Source: Lentimicrobiaceae bacterium (GTDB lineage: Bacteria; Bacteroidota; Bacteroidia; Bacteroidales; JAGONC01). Taken from it: DNA of 39,353 nt. The translations under genes and the position numbers were made by a program. Below are positions 13,728-23,083 of this stretch, one piece after another (position 1 is the stretch's first letter; every line of letters starts with the position of its first letter). Under the pieces are notes generated by a model. That model had not been told where the DNA came from. It ran no database searches and was given only the letters and a program-made list of their open reading frames with translations. The stretch is taken from assembly GCA_017993235.1 (NCBI GenBank), contig JAGONC010000030.1:1-39353 (forward strand). The letters are read 5' to 3'.

Positions 13728-15689
13728 ATGAAAAGAATCCTGTTGTTTATGATCATATCAGGCATGTTTTCCTCCTGCAGCACCCAGGAATCCGTTGTGT
13801 ATCTCGATGAAATCGACCTGGCCCCGATGGAGATCGGATGGGGTGAGGTAAAAGCAAACCTGAGCGTGGAAGGCAACCCCCTTACCGTGGCCGGACAGGT
13901 GTACAAACGAGGAGTGGGAACACATGCCATCAGTTCACTTTTACTGGAATTAAAGGGTAAAGCAATCACCTTCCACAGTTTCGTCGGTGTGGATGACGAA
14001 TCCGGGGAAAAAGCCTCGGTGGAGTTTTATGTACTCGGAGATGGATGGATCCTCTGGCACAGCGGTGTCATGCATTATGGAGACCCTGCCAGGCAGGTAA
14101 AACTCGACGTAAAGGGTGTTAAAAAGCTGGGATTGTATGTCTCCGACGGCGGAGATGGTATCGGCTGGGACCATGCGGACTGGCTGGAGACAAAGATCAC
14201 CTATACGAAAACCCGTCCCGCGGCGGTTAGATCCTTTGTTTCCGAACCTTACATCCTTACACCTCCTGCGCCGCAAACGCCCCGCATCAACGGTCCGGAT
14301 GTGTATGGAGCCCGGCCCGGACATTTTTTCCTGTACAGGATCCCCGTGACCGGCAAAAGACCGATCACCTATACAGCAGAAGGTTTGCCCGGCGACCTGA
14401 AGATGGATCCCCGGAAAGGGATCATTTCCGGCACCTGCCCGGTGAAGGGGGATTATCCGGTAAAGCTGAAAGCAGCCAACAGCCTCGGGAAGGATGAAAA
14501 AACGCTGCTGATCAGGATCGGAGATGCGATCTGCCTCACTCCTCCCATGGGATGGAACAGCTGGAACTGCTGGGGGCTCAGCGTTGACCAGAAGAAGGTG
14601 GAAGCAGCCGTGGATGCCATGGTCAGCAGTGGCCTGGCCGACCACGGCTGGTCATACCTTAATATAGATGATGGATGGGAAGCTGCCAGCCGGACTGCCA
14701 CCGGGGAACTTTTAGCCAATGAAAAATTTCCAGATATGGCAGCCCTGGGAGCATATACACACCAGCAGGGACTGAAACTTGGAATCTATTCCTCGCCGGG
14801 TACCCATACCTGTGGCGGATTCCTGGGTTCGTGGGAGCACGAGTTCCAGGATACCCGCACCTGGGCCGACTGGGGTATCGACTACCTGAAATATGACTGG
14901 TGCTCCTACGAAAAGATCGCCGTGGATCACAGCCTGGCCGAACTGCAGAAGCCCTACCTGAAAATGAGGCAGGCACTGCAGGAAACCGGCCGCGACATCG
15001 TGTTCAGCCTGTGCCAGTACGGGATGGGAAATGTGTGGGAATGGGGAGCCGGGGTGGGAGGCAACCTGTGGCGGACCACCGGTGATATTACCGATGCGTG
15101 GTCCAGCATGGCAGGCATCGGATTCAGCCAGGATAAATGCTCTCCCCATGCGGCACCCGGCAACTGGAACGATCCGGATATGCTCGTGGTCGGTAACGTG
15201 GGCTGGGGCCCTAGCCTCCATCCCTCACGACTTGCACCGGATGAACAATATACCCACATCAGCCTCTGGTGCCTGCTCTCCGCACCCCTGCTCATCGGAT
15301 GCGACCTGAGCAGCCTGGATGCCTTCACCCTTAACCTGCTGACCAACGACGAAGTGATCGCCGTTGACCAGGATCCGCTGGGAAAACAGGCTGAAAAAGT
15401 GAAAGAAGCACCCGGTCAACAGGTCTGGGCAAAAAAACTGGCCGACGGATCGCTGGCAGTGGGATTGTTCAATACGGGAGATTCGTCGCCTGCAGGAATG
15501 TTCAACTGGGCGGATCAGGTGGAAACAACCACCGTGACGGTCACCCTGAAAGAACTGGGAATATCCGGACCTGTACAGGTCAGGGACCTATGGCGCCAGA
15601 AAGACCTGGGCACGGTTGCCCAGGAGCTGCAATACCCGGTGAACCATCACGGTGTTGTGCTTCTCAGATTGTCGGAACCTGCTCAGTGA
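13728..15689 (+). CDS. Lipoprotein alpha-galactosidase, NPCBM plus GH27
   Basis: The 653-residue product starts with a lipoprotein signal (KRILLFMIISGMFSSC, acylated cysteine about residue 17). An NPCBM carbohydrate-binding module follows (about 20-160, GVGTHAISSLLLEL and VDDESGEKASVEFYVLGDG), then an Ig-like putative domain (about 180-265, GLPGDLKMDPRKGIISGTC), and a GH27 catalytic barrel from about 266 (TPPMGWNSWNCWGL). The nucleophile is the aspartate of LKYDWCSY (about 390), the acid/base the aspartate of TTGDITDAW (about 453), and WNDPDMLVVGN is a further GH27 block. It removes terminal alpha-galactosyl (or possibly alpha-GalNAc) residues at the cell surface. The start is the ATG at 13728; an upstream in-frame TTG at 13716 would lengthen the signal peptide needlessly. 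Confidence 0.93.
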   Translation: MKRILLFMIISGMFSSCSTQESVVYLDEIDLAPMEIGWGEVKANLSVEGNPLTVAGQVYKRGVGTHAISSLLLELKGKAITFHSFVGVDDESGEKASVEFYVLGDGWILWHSGVMHYGDPARQVKLDVKGVKKLGLYVSDGGDGIGWDHADWLETKITYTKTRPAAVRSFVSEPYILTPPAPQTPRINGPDVYGARPGHFFLYRIPVTGKRPITYTAEGLPGDLKMDPRKGIISGTCPVKGDYPVKLKAANSLGKDEKTLLIRIGDAICLTPPMGWNSWNCWGLSVDQKKVEAAVDAMVSSGLADHGWSYLNIDDGWEAASRTATGELLANEKFPDMAALGAYTHQQGLKLGIYSSPGTHTCGGFLGSWEHEFQDTRTWADWGIDYLKYDWCSYEKIAVDHSLAELQKPYLKMRQALQETGRDIVFSLCQYGMGNVWEWGAGVGGNLWRTTGDITDAWSSMAGIGFSQDKCSPHAAPGNWNDPDMLVVGNVGWGPSLHPSRLAPDEQYTHISLWCLLSAPLLIGCDLSSLDAFTLNLLTNDEVIAVDQDPLGKQAEKVKEAPGQQVWAKKLADGSLAVGLFNTGDSSPAGMFNWADQVETTTVTVTLKELGISGPVQVRDLWRQKDLGTVAQELQYPVNHHGVVLLRLSEPAQ

Positions 15690-15747
15690 ACACTTGGTAT
15701 AGAATTTGTAAATCAGGAGGTTTTAAAATCAACAAAATAAATCCGTC

Positions 15748-16653
15748 ATGAAAAAAACAATACTCCTTTTCATCAGCTTGTTCCTGGGCATGAGTATTTT
15801 ATACTCCCAGGTTACCATTGAAGTAAAAGAAGAAATCAAAACGATCTCCAGAGGAGATCAGCCTGCGTTTATTGTGGAAATTCCTAACGGAGATTATAAA
15901 ACCATCGAAAAAGAATGGATCAGGTTCCTCGAAAATGGCACCCGGCTCAAAGTGGAAGCGGTCTCCAATGAGCTGAACATTCATGGTGCGCTCTTCAAAA
16001 ATATCACACTGGATTCAGTCAATGTGTATAGTTCCGTGTACAAACTGGATTCATCCATACGCGTGATTGCATGCTTTGAACTCGACAGCGTATTCATCAG
16101 CAGCCTGTCGGAGAATCCACGACAGATCGAACTTGCTGCTGCCCTGAAATCGGCGGTAAGGGAATTTGCCGTGGAGCAGTATATTGATGTCTATAAGGAA
16201 AAACTGGAAGCCGAAAATAAGCAACTTCAGACGCTGGAGAAAGAACGCCTGGATAAGGAGAACGCCATCGAAAAGAATCAAAAATCCATCAGGGGAGATG
16301 AGGAAAGTATCCGCAGGTCGGAGGAAAACATTGAAATCATTGAAGGAGATATCGAGCTTAAAAACACAGAGATCAAGAACAAGAAAGCTGTGGTGGCTTC
16401 CCTGAAATCCTACGATCCGGAGGGCTACAAGGTTGCCGACAAGGAGCTCAGCGGCCTGGAACGGGAAAAGAACAAAATGGAGAAGGAGCGGGAAAAAGAA
16501 CACAAGAACATCGTGGAATACAAAAACGATATCAAGGAATCTGAACGTTCCATAAAAATGTTGGAAGAAGAAGTAGAAGGCATTGAGCAACAGATCGCCG
16601 ATCAGAAAGACCGGATCGCTCAGATCAAAGACGAGAAAGACCGGATCAAATAA
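15748..16653 (+). CDS. Secreted coiled-coil protein of unknown function
   Basis: I do not recognise the family. The 301-residue protein has a clear signal peptide (KKTILLFISLFLGMSILYSQ). A compact N-terminal domain follows (about 21-135, with VTIEVKEEIKTISRGDQPAFIVEIPNGD at its start), then a long charged coiled coil from about 140 to the end (repeated EKERLDKEN, EESIRRSEENIEIIE, EREKEHKNI patterns). Residues 135-300 would form a helix tens of turns long, suited to bridging or filament formation in the periplasm. It follows the alpha-galactosidase gene by 58 nt on the same strand. Its stop lies 1 nt from the stop of the convergent gene at 16655, with no terminator between them. Confidence 0.8.
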   Translation: MKKTILLFISLFLGMSILYSQVTIEVKEEIKTISRGDQPAFIVEIPNGDYKTIEKEWIRFLENGTRLKVEAVSNELNIHGALFKNITLDSVNVYSSVYKLDSSIRVIACFELDSVFISSLSENPRQIELAAALKSAVREFAVEQYIDVYKEKLEAENKQLQTLEKERLDKENAIEKNQKSIRGDEESIRRSEENIEIIEGDIELKNTEIKNKKAVVASLKSYDPEGYKVADKELSGLEREKNKMEKEREKEHKNIVEYKNDIKESERSIKMLEEEVEGIEQQIADQKDRIAQIKDEKDRIK

Positions 16654-16654
16654 T

Positions 16655-18226
16655 TCAATTGAACGCTATTTTATTCACGTAAAACACGTTGCGTTTATCT
16701 TCATTGCTCAGCATCGTGTTCCGGATACGCTGATAACCATAGACCAGGAAATAGTTCTTATACCAGTACATCATATTGCTGCCTGACTCAGCAGTTGTTC
16801 TGTCGCGGGTATTTTTTGATTCGATCGTCACATACTCGAGGTTTTGCTGGGGCTCACCGGTGGTAAACACCTTGTAGGTGATCTCTCCTTCATGATTGAA
16901 CGCAAGGATGGTTTCCTCCCCGTCAAAGATCACATTCACCCGGTTCTCCAGCTTGTTGGAAAGAATGTCCCAGAGTTCCATTCCATTATCCCACAGCATA
17001 TTTCCTTCATGATCGAACCGGGTAATGAAAGCGGACGTATAACGATACCCGTCAAATACGTTATAATAAGAGGGCATGGGGCGCCCGTACCAGTCGTACA
17101 TCATCTGTGTAACTGTATGATATTCAGGATAATACGCCTCGGCAACAAAGACATAGCCTTCTTCCAGCCGAATGATATTGTGGACGAGCAGGTTATAGTC
17201 AATGGTGATCTCCTGCCCCTTTTTATCACGCTTTCGGATCCGTGAAAGATCGCTGACAGACAGATTCTTATAAAAACTGGCAAACTCAGAAAAATTGTAA
17301 AATTTGATAAATTCCTGCATCCTGCCATCAAGACGTGTCACAAAAATACCTGAGGATTCAATGTCAAGACCAGCATAGTACGTGTCCACTTTCCCTTTGG
17401 GATTATCCTTATAGGTTCCGAAGATCAGCACATGCTGATCATCCGTGATGATGATCTCACCGCTGTTGATCAGGTATTTGGAGGCGTCATTGGCAACGGG
17501 TACTGTAATCATGCTGTCGCCCTCCTGATCAAATTGTTTATAGAAAAGATACTCCTGCGCCTTGTTATCGTAGGCTTTATAGAAGGTATGAAGGATGCCG
17601 GCCGTGGAATCCACTTTCATATCCAGCAAAAAGTTGAAGGGCGACTCTGTCACCGGAACCGGTTGTTGCTCAGCTGTTTCCATATTAAAATGCATGATGA
17701 TGGATTGATCATCATCCCTGATGATCCCAAGAAGGGCAAGCTCATCCCAGATCGCAAAATGGGCCAGAAGGCTCTTGTCGGGTATCTTACCGGTTTTAGC
17801 CGTGATCAATCCTTGATTTCCCGGAACACGAAGGATTTCGATATTATTCCCCTCAAAGCTTTTTTCATCATTGTAAAAAATCAGATAGAGATCATTATGG
17901 GCGGGCTGGAACATTTTATACTTCAAATCCTTCAGTACCGGCATCTCCTGGATCCAGACCTGATGAAAATTAACGTCATAAAGCTTAAAGATCCAGACCG
18001 TATGGTCCTTGTCATCCGTGGAGACAACACTTTCATAGAACAACAACATGCCATGGATCCCAAAAGGGATAACGGTAAACGGTTCGGTGTCCTGGCGGGT
18101 TTCGATTTCCAGGCGGATGGGTTGGTTGGGTGATCTCGAAGGTTTATCGGTTGTGCTCTGGGCAAATAAATAAATTCCATAGATGACCATGCAGGTGCAT
18201 AGCAATATGGATCGATGGGGTAACAT
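16655..18226 (-). CDS. Secreted protein of unknown function
   Basis: This 523-residue protein has an N-terminal signal peptide (RSILLCTCMVIYGIYLFAQS). The rest consists of alternating beta-strand-like segments with repeated patterns such as HVLIFGTYKDNPKGK, EGYVFVAEAYYPEYHTVTQMMYDWYG and HEGEITYKVF, suggestive of a beta-propeller-like sensor or scaffold domain. I do not recognise a named family and no catalytic motif stands out. There is no T9SS sorting domain at the C-terminus (it ends NVFYVNKIAFN). It is the last gene of a four-gene minus-strand run that begins at 28402, starting 5 nt after the preceding stop, so co-transcription with the lamin-tail proteins is likely. Confidence 0.8.
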   Translation of the reverse strand: MLPHRSILLCTCMVIYGIYLFAQSTTDKPSRSPNQPIRLEIETRQDTEPFTVIPFGIHGMLLFYESVVSTDDKDHTVWIFKLYDVNFHQVWIQEMPVLKDLKYKMFQPAHNDLYLIFYNDEKSFEGNNIEILRVPGNQGLITAKTGKIPDKSLLAHFAIWDELALLGIIRDDDQSIIMHFNMETAEQQPVPVTESPFNFLLDMKVDSTAGILHTFYKAYDNKAQEYLFYKQFDQEGDSMITVPVANDASKYLINSGEIIITDDQHVLIFGTYKDNPKGKVDTYYAGLDIESSGIFVTRLDGRMQEFIKFYNFSEFASFYKNLSVSDLSRIRKRDKKGQEITIDYNLLVHNIIRLEEGYVFVAEAYYPEYHTVTQMMYDWYGRPMPSYYNVFDGYRYTSAFITRFDHEGNMLWDNGMELWDILSNKLENRVNVIFDGEETILAFNHEGEITYKVFTTGEPQQNLEYVTIESKNTRDRTTAESGSNMMYWYKNYFLVYGYQRIRNTMLSNEDKRNVFYVNKIAFN

Positions 18227-18231
18227 ATAAT

Positions 18232-19899
18232 TTATTCAATACTGATTTTCACGACCACTGCACTGCCTTTTTCCGAATCAATAACATGCATGAAATACAT
18301 TCCCTTCGGAAGAATCGACAGATTCAGCGTATGGTTTTGTCCGCTGAGTTCATAACGGCCTATCATGTTGCCCTGTAATGAATAAAGCACTGCCTCGTAC
18401 TTACCGGCGGGGAGATCCAGGTGGACCAATCCATCGGAAGGATTGGGATACAGATGTATATCTATGGTATGCAAGGGATCTGCAACACCCACATTAGCTT
18501 CGCCAACCACCTTGATATCATCCACTTCCCAGGTAGCGGCCTCGGTTGTACTGCTCGTATATTGAAAAGCAATATATACCTGGGTTCCGTCGAAGGCAGA
18601 AATATCCACCTGACCCGATGATGTCCAGGTCCAGCTGCCGGGCGAAAGGGTAGCTTCAAGGGTTTCCCATTCGGCAAGGCCGGGATTGCCCGATCCGGCA
18701 TAGTCGGTCGAAATTTTGACCTGGAGCGCAGGTCCGGTATAATTAAAGGCGGTGATGAAGGTCAGGATCTCGTTATGATAATTGGCCAGATTGATGGCCG
18801 GGGAGATCAGCCAGTCATCGTTTTCAAGGGGTCCTCCGCTGAATCCACTGGCCCTCGCAAACCAGTTATTGTCAAATAAATAGGGTTCCCACACCTGGTC
18901 GCCGGTCACCGAGTAGGCCGTCCAGTCGCCCAGGGTCTCGCTTTCAAAATTTTCCTCCAGGATCACGGTAAGGTTAGATGTGGTGGCATCCGTTTCCGGA
19001 GGGGTGCCATCGGTCTTGTAGTCAATGTATTCACCGGAGTTCGTATAGGGGAAAATTTTGAAATAATAGGTTGTTGCAGACGTCAGGCCGGTGATGGTAA
19101 CCGATCCGATCCCAAAATCAACGTTGACGGTGCCGTTTCCGTCCGAAAGGTCAGGATCATCGGCCACAGGGATCCCATCCTGGGGTACATCCGTGATGGA
19201 TCCTTCGGCCATGTAGATCAGGTATCTGTGAGGAAGCTGGGTACCCGTAGCGTCGGTCCAGGTCACCACCATATCAAATCCCTGCGGGCTGGCAGCAAAA
19301 TCTGTCGGATAGGCCGACGGTTCCGGATCGGGGGTAAAGGCTCCGAACACCTGGTTGGCATTCACAGCACCCATGGTGGCGGCCTGGGCTTCCTGCCAGC
19401 TAAACTCGCTGTACATGCTGCCGGTGCCCCCCAGCTGCAATGACCACCCGACCTGGGTGGCACTGGATTCAGAAACGCCGATATCGGTCGAGGTCATTCC
19501 GCTGGCCGGTCCGTCGGTTGCCGTCAGCACACCCTCGTAGCTGAGGAATTGGCCCGTTACCACTGTCCCCTGGTAGGAAATGGCCAGACCATCTTCTCCC
19601 CCGTTCTGGATCCCATTCATGGGAAAGGTAAGATAATAAAGTGTAATGCCTTCAGCCGTACTGCCCTGGGTAAACGAATCCATGGTCCTGGAGTCGTACT
19701 GCGTCCCATAGGTGCCATTGTAGAAGGTGATCGTGAAATCGGACAGAGTATAACTGCCGGCATTTTGCAGGGCAAGTTCGATGAACTCTCCCTGATCATC
19801 GCCGGAGTTATCGTAATGGATCTCATTCAGCCAGATATTCTGGGTGAAAGCCATCTGGCCCAGGAAAACCAGAAGGATTGTAATCAGACTTTTTTTCAT
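18232..19899 (-). CDS. Secreted lamin-tail/FnIII/anchor-J protein with T9SS sorting domain
   Basis: The 555-residue product has a signal peptide (KKSLITILLVFLGQMAFTQ). A lamin-tail-like domain follows (about 21-185, NIWLNEIHYDNSGDDQGEFIEL), then a fibronectin III-like domain (about 195-310, DMVVTWTDATGTQLPHRYLIY), a MAM-like choice-of-anchor domain (about 318-465, ILEENFESETLGDWTAY) and a type A T9SS sorting domain (about 475-555, HLYPNPSDGLVHLDLPAGKY ... GMYFMHV). The last domain directs export through the type IX system and surface attachment or release. The N-terminal domain is closely related to that of the 1772-residue protein at 23084-28402, so the two are paralogues in part. No enzyme motif was seen; an adhesive or structural surface role is inferred. 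Confidence 0.88.
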   Translation of the reverse strand: MKKSLITILLVFLGQMAFTQNIWLNEIHYDNSGDDQGEFIELALQNAGSYTLSDFTITFYNGTYGTQYDSRTMDSFTQGSTAEGITLYYLTFPMNGIQNGGEDGLAISYQGTVVTGQFLSYEGVLTATDGPASGMTSTDIGVSESSATQVGWSLQLGGTGSMYSEFSWQEAQAATMGAVNANQVFGAFTPDPEPSAYPTDFAASPQGFDMVVTWTDATGTQLPHRYLIYMAEGSITDVPQDGIPVADDPDLSDGNGTVNVDFGIGSVTITGLTSATTYYFKIFPYTNSGEYIDYKTDGTPPETDATTSNLTVILEENFESETLGDWTAYSVTGDQVWEPYLFDNNWFARASGFSGGPLENDDWLISPAINLANYHNEILTFITAFNYTGPALQVKISTDYAGSGNPGLAEWETLEATLSPGSWTWTSSGQVDISAFDGTQVYIAFQYTSSTTEAATWEVDDIKVVGEANVGVADPLHTIDIHLYPNPSDGLVHLDLPAGKYEAVLYSLQGNMIGRYELSGQNHTLNLSILPKGMYFMHVIDSEKGSAVVVKISIE

Positions 19900-19920
19900 G
19901 ATCGTAAAGGGGTATTTGGA

Positions 19921-22900
19921 TTAATGAATCATTAACTTGAATGGTTTTGCCCGCTGAGCATCCTCTGCATGGAAAACGATAAAATAAACTCCTTTTTCCA
20001 AAAAACGCAGATCAAGGGTGCCGAAGGGTTCTGTCAGGAATGATCGTGCAACGGATTCCCCGAGCAGGTTGAACACCTCAATTGTGCACGGGATCACTGA
20101 CGATCTGATCTGTATGATCCCGTTCGAAGGATTCGGATAGACCGTCACCGAAGGTTCAGGATCCTGGCTTTCAATTCCAACGGGTCCGACATGGATATAG
20201 TCGGTCTTCACCATTGTGCTCTGGTCGAAGACATTGATCACGGTGAGGGTGACATCAAAATCCCCTGGATCGGGATAGGTGACCACCGGATTCTGCTCGG
20301 TGGAGTTTTCAGGGGCTCCTCCCTCGAACTGCCACGACCAGATGGACAGCGGAAATCCAGTCGACAGGTCAGTAAATGCAACCTCGGAGCCGGCATCGAT
20401 CTCGGTCTCATCCGCTGAAAAATCAGCCACAGGTGGAAAACCAACGATAATATAGCCCAATTTGGTGAGTGAGTCCGCACCATAATCATTGGTAACCTCC
20501 AGGGTAACTGTGTAGATACCCGCTGTGGAATAATAGATGCTGTCGGGATGCTTCTCCCCTGACGTCTCGGGGACTGCTCCCACAAAGCTCCATTCCCATG
20601 CCGTGGGTTGGGCTGTGCTGAGGTCGAAGAAACTGACATAGTTTCCCGGTGCGATGGCCGTGACATCGGCAATGAAGTCGGCAGTAGGCGGTGTGGCGCA
20701 TCCTTTCCCGGGCGTAGCCCATATGGTATCTCCGGCGGCATTGACAGCGGCGAATTCGATGGAGGCCTGCCAGTTTTCAGCCAGGGAGTTATCTGCATCC
20801 GGCAGGCACAGGGTTAGCGAAGGACCTCCCCCATCCGGCTCAAGAGGCCAGGGGACTTCATCATCGTATTCGACATAATCCAGCACAGTGCCAAAATAAT
20901 CGCTGATTTCAATATCTTCCCCGCTGTTGCTCAGGGCGCCTTCATACCATTGCAGTGTCTGGATCCCAAAGGTATTCAGCATGGCCGCCGAGTCAGCCGC
21001 AATCACCAGGAAACTGTGCGGAGGCAGGACTGCTGCAGGGAAATCAAAATCAATTCCTTCGGTGAAACGCAGGCTTTTCATGACCATAGGATGCTCACCC
21101 CGGTTATATAACTCAATGAATTCAAGACTGTCGGTCCCGGTTTCAGGCGGGTTGTACATGATCTCTGTGATGACCAGGCTCCCCGGGATGGTATCAAAAA
21201 CAGCCATGTAGTCATGCTTCGTCAGGGTATCCTCGCCATATTCATTGGTAATGATCAGCTGCACATCATACAAACCGGGTGCATTGTAAAGAATGCCTTC
21301 AGGATGCTGTTCAGCAGAGGATGAAGGGATTCCTCCCGGAAACTGCCATGACCATGTTGTGGGGTGATTTGCTGACAGGTCTGTAAAGTTGACGGCGTCA
21401 CCCACGTGGATCATGGTATCGCTCACGGCGAAAAATGCATGGGGAGTGTTGTCAATGTACAGTACCTCAATATAATCCTCACGGGTAAGTGTATCTGTTC
21501 CGTTGACATTATAGGCGATAAGCTTCACATCATAAAATCCGGGAATGTTATATTCGATCGGACCGGGGTTTGGCAATGTGGAGATTTCCGGAGTGCCACC
21601 CGGGAAGAACCAGAGCCAGTAGGTCGGATTGTTGGCGGTAAGATCGGTGAAATAAATACTTTCTCCCTGGTAGATGATCGTGGTATCCGCGGTGAAATCA
21701 GCAATCGGGGCCATGCTCCCGCAGCCGCCCCCGGGAGTGGCATAAATGGTATCCCCCTCCTGTGTGATGGCAGCCAGGTCTTCTGAAGCCATCCAACTCT
21801 CCGGCAGTGAATTGTCCATACTGGGATCGCAAAGGGTAAGCGAGCGGCCGTACCCGTCTGCAAGCGTATCCCATGGGAGACGGTCGCTGTAGTATACACT
21901 GTCGACCAGTGCATCCAGGGTGTCACGCAGAATGATCTCTTCACCCGCATTATCCAAAAATCCCGAAGTCCACTGATACGGAGTATAACCAAAAATACTT
22001 TCAAAATCTTCCGCATTTTGTGTAATTACAATGTAATTACCCGGAGAAAGCAATGTGTCGGAAAACACATACTCAACACCTTCGGAAAACCAGAAGTTCT
22101 CCAGGTTAACCGGTAAACCGTAGTTATTGAAGATCTCAATGAATTCGATGTTGTCATTTTCGCCTTCTGGAGGATGGTACATGATCTCCGTGATCACGAT
22201 ACCTGACATATCCCCCGGCAGGATGACCGTAAAATCAGCATCACTGTCATCCGACGGGATACTGTCAGCCTCATCGGAGATCCTGATCCGGTAATCGATC
22301 CCCGCAGGCTGGTCCTCCGGGATCGTCCAGGTCCAGGAACCTGTGTTCTCTGTGCTGTCGGTCAGCACCTCAGCCATTTCACCCCCTTTCAGCAGCTCGA
22401 TCCTGACTGCGGTGATCACATCGTCTGTGATCCAGGTGATCGGGTAGTTATTGCCGCGCTCCCAGTATTCACCTCCGTTTGGACTGATAACGACAATGAT
22501 GGGTTCCTGGAAGGTCACCGAGTTGATATAACCGGGGGTTCCATTGGGGATATTGCTGGGCTCCCAGTTTCCCGGATCGTTATTATCCAGGTCAGCATTG
22601 ACCAGCTCGAGTGAGGGCCCTGATCCATTGGGTTCCTGGGGCCAGTCACCATCGGAACTGTACTTGATAAAATCAATGACATCATCCAGTTCATTGCTGA
22701 GCTCAAGTTCCTCACCCCCACTGGCCAGGGAATCGGAAAACGGCCCCACCACGTTTAGGATCCCATAAAATGAGGTGATGGTGTCAGGATTACGGGCAAC
22801 CACCAGGTACCCATCGGCTTCCAGCGAAGTGCCCTGCGGAAAAACAAAGCCAATCCCTTCGGTAAAGGACCAGCCCGACAGGTCAAGTGCCGCGGTATCA

Positions 22901-23070
22901 GCATTGAAAATCTCAACGTATTCAAAAACAGAATCATTACCGAGGTCATCGGAGGGATTGTACATGATCTCATTGATGACGATCTGCTGTGCCTGTATGA
23001 CAACCGGCAGGGCAATTGCCAGCAGGAGAAAAAGGATCTTATCGTGGATCCTGATGATATGCGTTTTCAT
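19921..23070 (-). CDS. Secreted lamin-tail/PKD repeat protein with T9SS sorting domain
   Basis: The 1049-residue protein has a signal peptide (about 1-27, ILFLLLAIALPVVIQAQ). Three lamin-tail domains start near residues 28, 288 and 628, each with the pattern I.EIMY.P followed by (I/V)EI(F/Y)N or IELYN. An Ig-like PNGGEYWERG domain lies at about 190-280. Four PKD domains start near 452, 543, 790 and 877 (for example ADFSADETEIDAGSEVAFTD). A T9SS type A domain ends the protein from about 973 (VTVYPNPSNGIIQI). The order lamin-tail, short linker with GDTIWATPG.GC, then PKD is repeated. It is 13 nt downstream of the 1772-residue gene. No catalytic domain was seen; it is probably a large surface or matrix protein. 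Function is unknown. Confidence 0.88.
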   Translation of the reverse strand: MKTHIIRIHDKILFLLLAIALPVVIQAQQIVINEIMYNPSDDLGNDSVFEYVEIFNADTAALDLSGWSFTEGIGFVFPQGTSLEADGYLVVARNPDTITSFYGILNVVGPFSDSLASGGEELELSNELDDVIDFIKYSSDGDWPQEPNGSGPSLELVNADLDNNDPGNWEPSNIPNGTPGYINSVTFQEPIIVVISPNGGEYWERGNNYPITWITDDVITAVRIELLKGGEMAEVLTDSTENTGSWTWTIPEDQPAGIDYRIRISDEADSIPSDDSDADFTVILPGDMSGIVITEIMYHPPEGENDNIEFIEIFNNYGLPVNLENFWFSEGVEYVFSDTLLSPGNYIVITQNAEDFESIFGYTPYQWTSGFLDNAGEEIILRDTLDALVDSVYYSDRLPWDTLADGYGRSLTLCDPSMDNSLPESWMASEDLAAITQEGDTIYATPGGGCGSMAPIADFTADTTIIYQGESIYFTDLTANNPTYWLWFFPGGTPEISTLPNPGPIEYNIPGFYDVKLIAYNVNGTDTLTREDYIEVLYIDNTPHAFFAVSDTMIHVGDAVNFTDLSANHPTTWSWQFPGGIPSSSAEQHPEGILYNAPGLYDVQLIITNEYGEDTLTKHDYMAVFDTIPGSLVITEIMYNPPETGTDSLEFIELYNRGEHPMVMKSLRFTEGIDFDFPAAVLPPHSFLVIAADSAAMLNTFGIQTLQWYEGALSNSGEDIEISDYFGTVLDYVEYDDEVPWPLEPDGGGPSLTLCLPDADNSLAENWQASIEFAAVNAAGDTIWATPGKGCATPPTADFIADVTAIAPGNYVSFFDLSTAQPTAWEWSFVGAVPETSGEKHPDSIYYSTAGIYTVTLEVTNDYGADSLTKLGYIIVGFPPVADFSADETEIDAGSEVAFTDLSTGFPLSIWSWQFEGGAPENSTEQNPVVTYPDPGDFDVTLTVINVFDQSTMVKTDYIHVGPVGIESQDPEPSVTVYPNPSNGIIQIRSSVIPCTIEVFNLLGESVARSFLTEPFGTLDLRFLEKGVYFIVFHAEDAQRAKPFKLMIH

Positions 23071-23083
23071 GGAATGTTCGATT

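Noticed and set aside
13950..15346. Several long antisense open frames opposite the alpha-galactosidase gene
   Set aside because: They lie within a well-supported GH27 gene of higher GC content, where antisense frames stay open by chance, and no domain is recognisable.
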